Shown here: positions 30,122 through 31,667 of the stretch, one piece after another
Layout: each line of letters begins with the position of its first letter
Numbering within the stretch: position 1 is the stretch's first letter
Source of the DNA: an uncultured Collinsella sp.
Lineage (GTDB): Bacteria > Actinomycetota > Coriobacteriia > Coriobacteriales > Coriobacteriaceae
Length of the DNA stretch: 31,667 nucleotides
Direction of reading: 5' to 3'
Assembly: GCA_900545995.1 (NCBI GenBank)
Contig: URBM01000007.1
Coordinates: 1-31,667, forward strand
Program-made: the position numbers and the translations under genes
The notes under the pieces: model-generated
The model's database searches: none
What the model was told of the DNA's origin: nothing
What the model saw: only the letters and a program-made list of their open reading frames with translations

Positions 30122-31057
30122 ATGATCCTCACCGTTACGATGAACCCGTCTGTCGATACGCGCTATCAGCTCGACGAGCTCGTTATCGACGACGTCAACC
30201 GCGTGACGCCCGAAAAGACCGCCGGCGGCAAGGGCCTCAACGTGGCCCGTGTGCTGGGTCAGCTGGGCGACGACGTTGTGGCAACCGGTCTGCTCGGCGG
30301 CCACATGGGCGCCTACATGGCTGAGCTCATGGACGCCAACGGTATTGACAACGACTTTGTGCCCATCAAGGGCGAGACTCGCATTTGCCTCAACGTCCTC
30401 CACGCCGGCAACCAGACTGAGCTGCTCGAGAGTGGCCCGACAATTGCCCCCGAGGAGCTCGATGCCTTTACCGCCAAGTTTACCGAGCTTGCGGGCAAGG
30501 CCGACGTCGTCACCATTTCGGGTTCGCTGCCCCGCGGTGTCGAGGCAGACTACTATGCCAAAATCACGGGCATTGCCGAGAACGCCGGCGCCAAGGTGCT
30601 GCTCGATACCTCGGGTGCTTCGCTCGAGGCCGCCCTTAAGTCCGAAATTAAGCCCGAGCTGGTCAAGCCTAACCTGACCGAGATCAACGGCCTTCTGGGC
30701 ACGAGCTTTACCACCGACGATGTGGACGAGCTCCGCGCCGCGCTCGCCTCTGATGCCCGCTTCTCCGATATCCCCTGGGTTGTCGTGTCCATGGGCGCTG
30801 CCGGTTCCGTTGGCTTCCACAATGGCCGTGCGTTCCGCGCAAAGACGCCCGATATCCCTGCCGTTAACGCCACGGGCTCTGGTGACTCCACTATCGCTGG
30901 CTTCGCGCATGCCATTGCTGCTGGTGCAGACGACGAGACGGTGCTGCGCACCGCCAACACCTGCGGCAAGCTCAACGCTATGGATCCCATGACCGGCCAT
31001 CTGGTCATGGATCGTTGGGACGAGGTCTACAACGGCGTTGTCGTGACCGAGCTGTAA
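30122..31057 (+). CDS. lacC: PfkB-family sugar-phosphate kinase, probable tagatose-6-phosphate kinase
   Basis: 311 residues. The 1-phosphofructokinase/LacC subgroup is shown by TVTMNPSVDTRY, TAGGKGLNVARVL, SGSLPRGVE and the C-terminal PfkB signature NATGSGDSTIAGF with catalytic Asp255. AAGGAG (30110-30115) precedes the ATG. LacC phosphorylates tagatose-6-phosphate to the 1,6-bisphosphate, the next step after AgaS; fructose-1-phosphate kinase is the alternative. No LacD/GatY aldolase is in the window. A nagA remnant follows directly. Confidence 0.9.
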   Translation: MILTVTMNPSVDTRYQLDELVIDDVNRVTPEKTAGGKGLNVARVLGQLGDDVVATGLLGGHMGAYMAELMDANGIDNDFVPIKGETRICLNVLHAGNQTELLESGPTIAPEELDAFTAKFTELAGKADVVTISGSLPRGVEADYYAKITGIAENAGAKVLLDTSGASLEAALKSEIKPELVKPNLTEINGLLGTSFTTDDVDELRAALASDARFSDIPWVVVSMGAAGSVGFHNGRAFRAKTPDIPAVNATGSGDSTIAGFAHAIAAGADDETVLRTANTCGKLNAMDPMTGHLVMDRWDEVYNGVVVTEL

Positions 31058-31090
31058 GAGCTTGGGCGACGGCCCCGGCATTGCTTGTTC

Positions 31091-31222
31091 GCTCATGTCG
31101 ACGATAAGTGCAGTAGCATTATGCCGGGGCGCGACGCCGACTTTGTCGTGTTCAATCCCGACCTTACCCTGGTCGAGACGTATGTGGGCGGCAACAGCGT
31201 CGGCAATGCGTTTGCCGAGTAG
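31091..31222 (+). pseudogene. 3' remnant of a second nagA
   Basis: This segment, read in frame to TAG 31220-31222, encodes 43 residues aligning without gaps to the last 43 of NagA (about 35 identical by hand; about 110 of 132 nt). Many codon differences are silent, so the copy diverged as a working gene before it was cut. Similarity fades about 20 nt upstream (CCGGCA shared at 31075-31080), where a small indel shifts alignment. No start codon or ribosome binding site exists. It is not expressed as a functional deacetylase. Confidence 0.85.
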
Positions 31223-31254
31223 CCGCCAAAGAAACGATCCGAGAGGGGATTTAG

Positions 31255-31623
31255 ATGATTTACGGTGCACTGGGCGATATCGAGGAGTACCGCGGAATGC
31301 TCAAGGGCCTCGACGTGCTGATCGATTGGGTCGAGGAGAACGATCCGGCGAAGCTCGAGGTCGGCAGCCATCCGATTCTGGGCGACAAGGTCTTTGCGAA
31401 CGTCATGGCTCCCACGACGCGTCCCGAGGCCGAGGCCCACTACGAGACGCATCAGCGCTATCACGACCTGCAGATCGATGTCGAGGGTCGTGAGGCCTTT
31501 AAGGTTGCCACGGGCAGCCTGACGCTGGTCCAGGAGTTTGACGAGAAAGACGACTACGACCTGGTCGATTCAGACGCCTCGATTGCCGGCGATCTTGCCG
31601 ACGACAAGTTCGCGCTGTTCGTT
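31255..31623 (+). CDS. YhcH/YjgK/YiaL (NanQ) family protein, 3' truncated by contig end
   Basis: About 123 genuine residues. MIYGALGDIEEYRG, then HPILGDKVFANVMAP and ETHQRYHDLQIDVEG (metal-binding His/Glu region) and KFALF near the end match the cupin-like YhcH/YjgK/YiaL family, of which NanQ is a sialic-acid anomerase. GAGAGGGG precedes ATG 31255. The family is about 150 residues; the missing part lies beyond the contig. The last residues of the open frame (after FALFV) come from adapter sequence and must be dropped. Confidence 0.88.
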
Positions 31624-31667
31624 CTGTCTCTTATACACATCTGACGCTGCCGACGATAAGGCTCGTG
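31624..31667. other. Illumina Nextera adapter contamination
   Basis: From 31624 the sequence is the Tn5 mosaic end CTGTCTCTTATACACATCT, then GACGCTGCCGACGA, the complement of the Nextera read-1 adapter. Next come TAAGGCTC (index position) and GTG, the first bases of the P5 side. This is sequencing adapter, not genome. The contig's true end is at about 31623. Confidence 0.97.

Noticed and set aside
31624..31644. Natural C-terminus of the YhcH-family protein (LSLIHI, then stop)
   Set aside because: These codons are Nextera adapter sequence; the real gene continues outside the contig.

Overview
The window is about 31.6 kb of high-GC, gene-dense bacterial DNA. Gene content and order suggest a gut Coriobacteriia actinobacterium close to Collinsella. 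The pointers are an archaeal-like type IA topoisomerase with zinc fingers and a lysine-rich tail, a tmk-holB-ricT-comF block, a NAD-type isocitrate dehydrogenase, a mannose-family PTS for amino sugars, and GGGTATAAT-like promoter elements. This assignment is inference; no rRNA or other phylogenetic marker was tested. No rRNA, tRNA, CRISPR array or intact insertion sequence was seen.

Layout. (1) 1-4791 (+): the end of a probable TatA/B, then tatC, hypA, hypB and topA (Tat export, nickel-hydrogenase maturation, DNA topology). (2) 4914-5891 (-): a zinc-ribbon membrane-anchored protein, flanked by two intergenic inverted-repeat elements. (3) 6131-11645 (+): tmk, holB, ricT with a very long arginine-rich tail, comF, and an uncharacterised protein with a DUF559/Vsr-like C-terminus. 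A terminal-inverted-repeat element follows it. (4) 12020-19970 (+): a long GC-rich leader and lipoprotein, hpf, degV, then a tight four-gene operon: a beta-hydroxyacid dehydrogenase with a His/Cys-rich tail, a small membrane protein, a HEAT-like protein and NAD-isocitrate dehydrogenase. A SurA-like membrane protein follows. (5) 20079-20966 (-): a DUF2975-like membrane protein and a small XRE regulator. (6) 21198-31623: an amino-sugar utilisation region. It opens with a 650-bp operator-rich control region, then a mannose-family PTS operon (IIA-yajC-IIB-IIC-IID), a GntR/UTRA regulator, agaS, nagA, a divergent flavodoxin, an aldose-epimerase-like protein, a lacC-like kinase, a 3' remnant of a second nagA, and a YhcH/NanQ-family gene cut off at the contig end.

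How region 6 fits together (inference): N-acetylgalactosamine or a related amino sugar is imported and phosphorylated by the PTS and deacetylated by NagA. AgaS then deaminates/isomerises it to tagatose-6-phosphate, which the LacC-like kinase phosphorylates. Two 16-bp operator-like sites resembling DasR/NagR dre sites lie in the PTS and agaS promoters, and the encoded GntR protein is the obvious candidate to bind them. No tagatose-bisphosphate aldolase is inside the window.

The last 44 bases (31624-31667) are an Illumina Nextera adapter with an index, not genome. The final gene is therefore artificially truncated.
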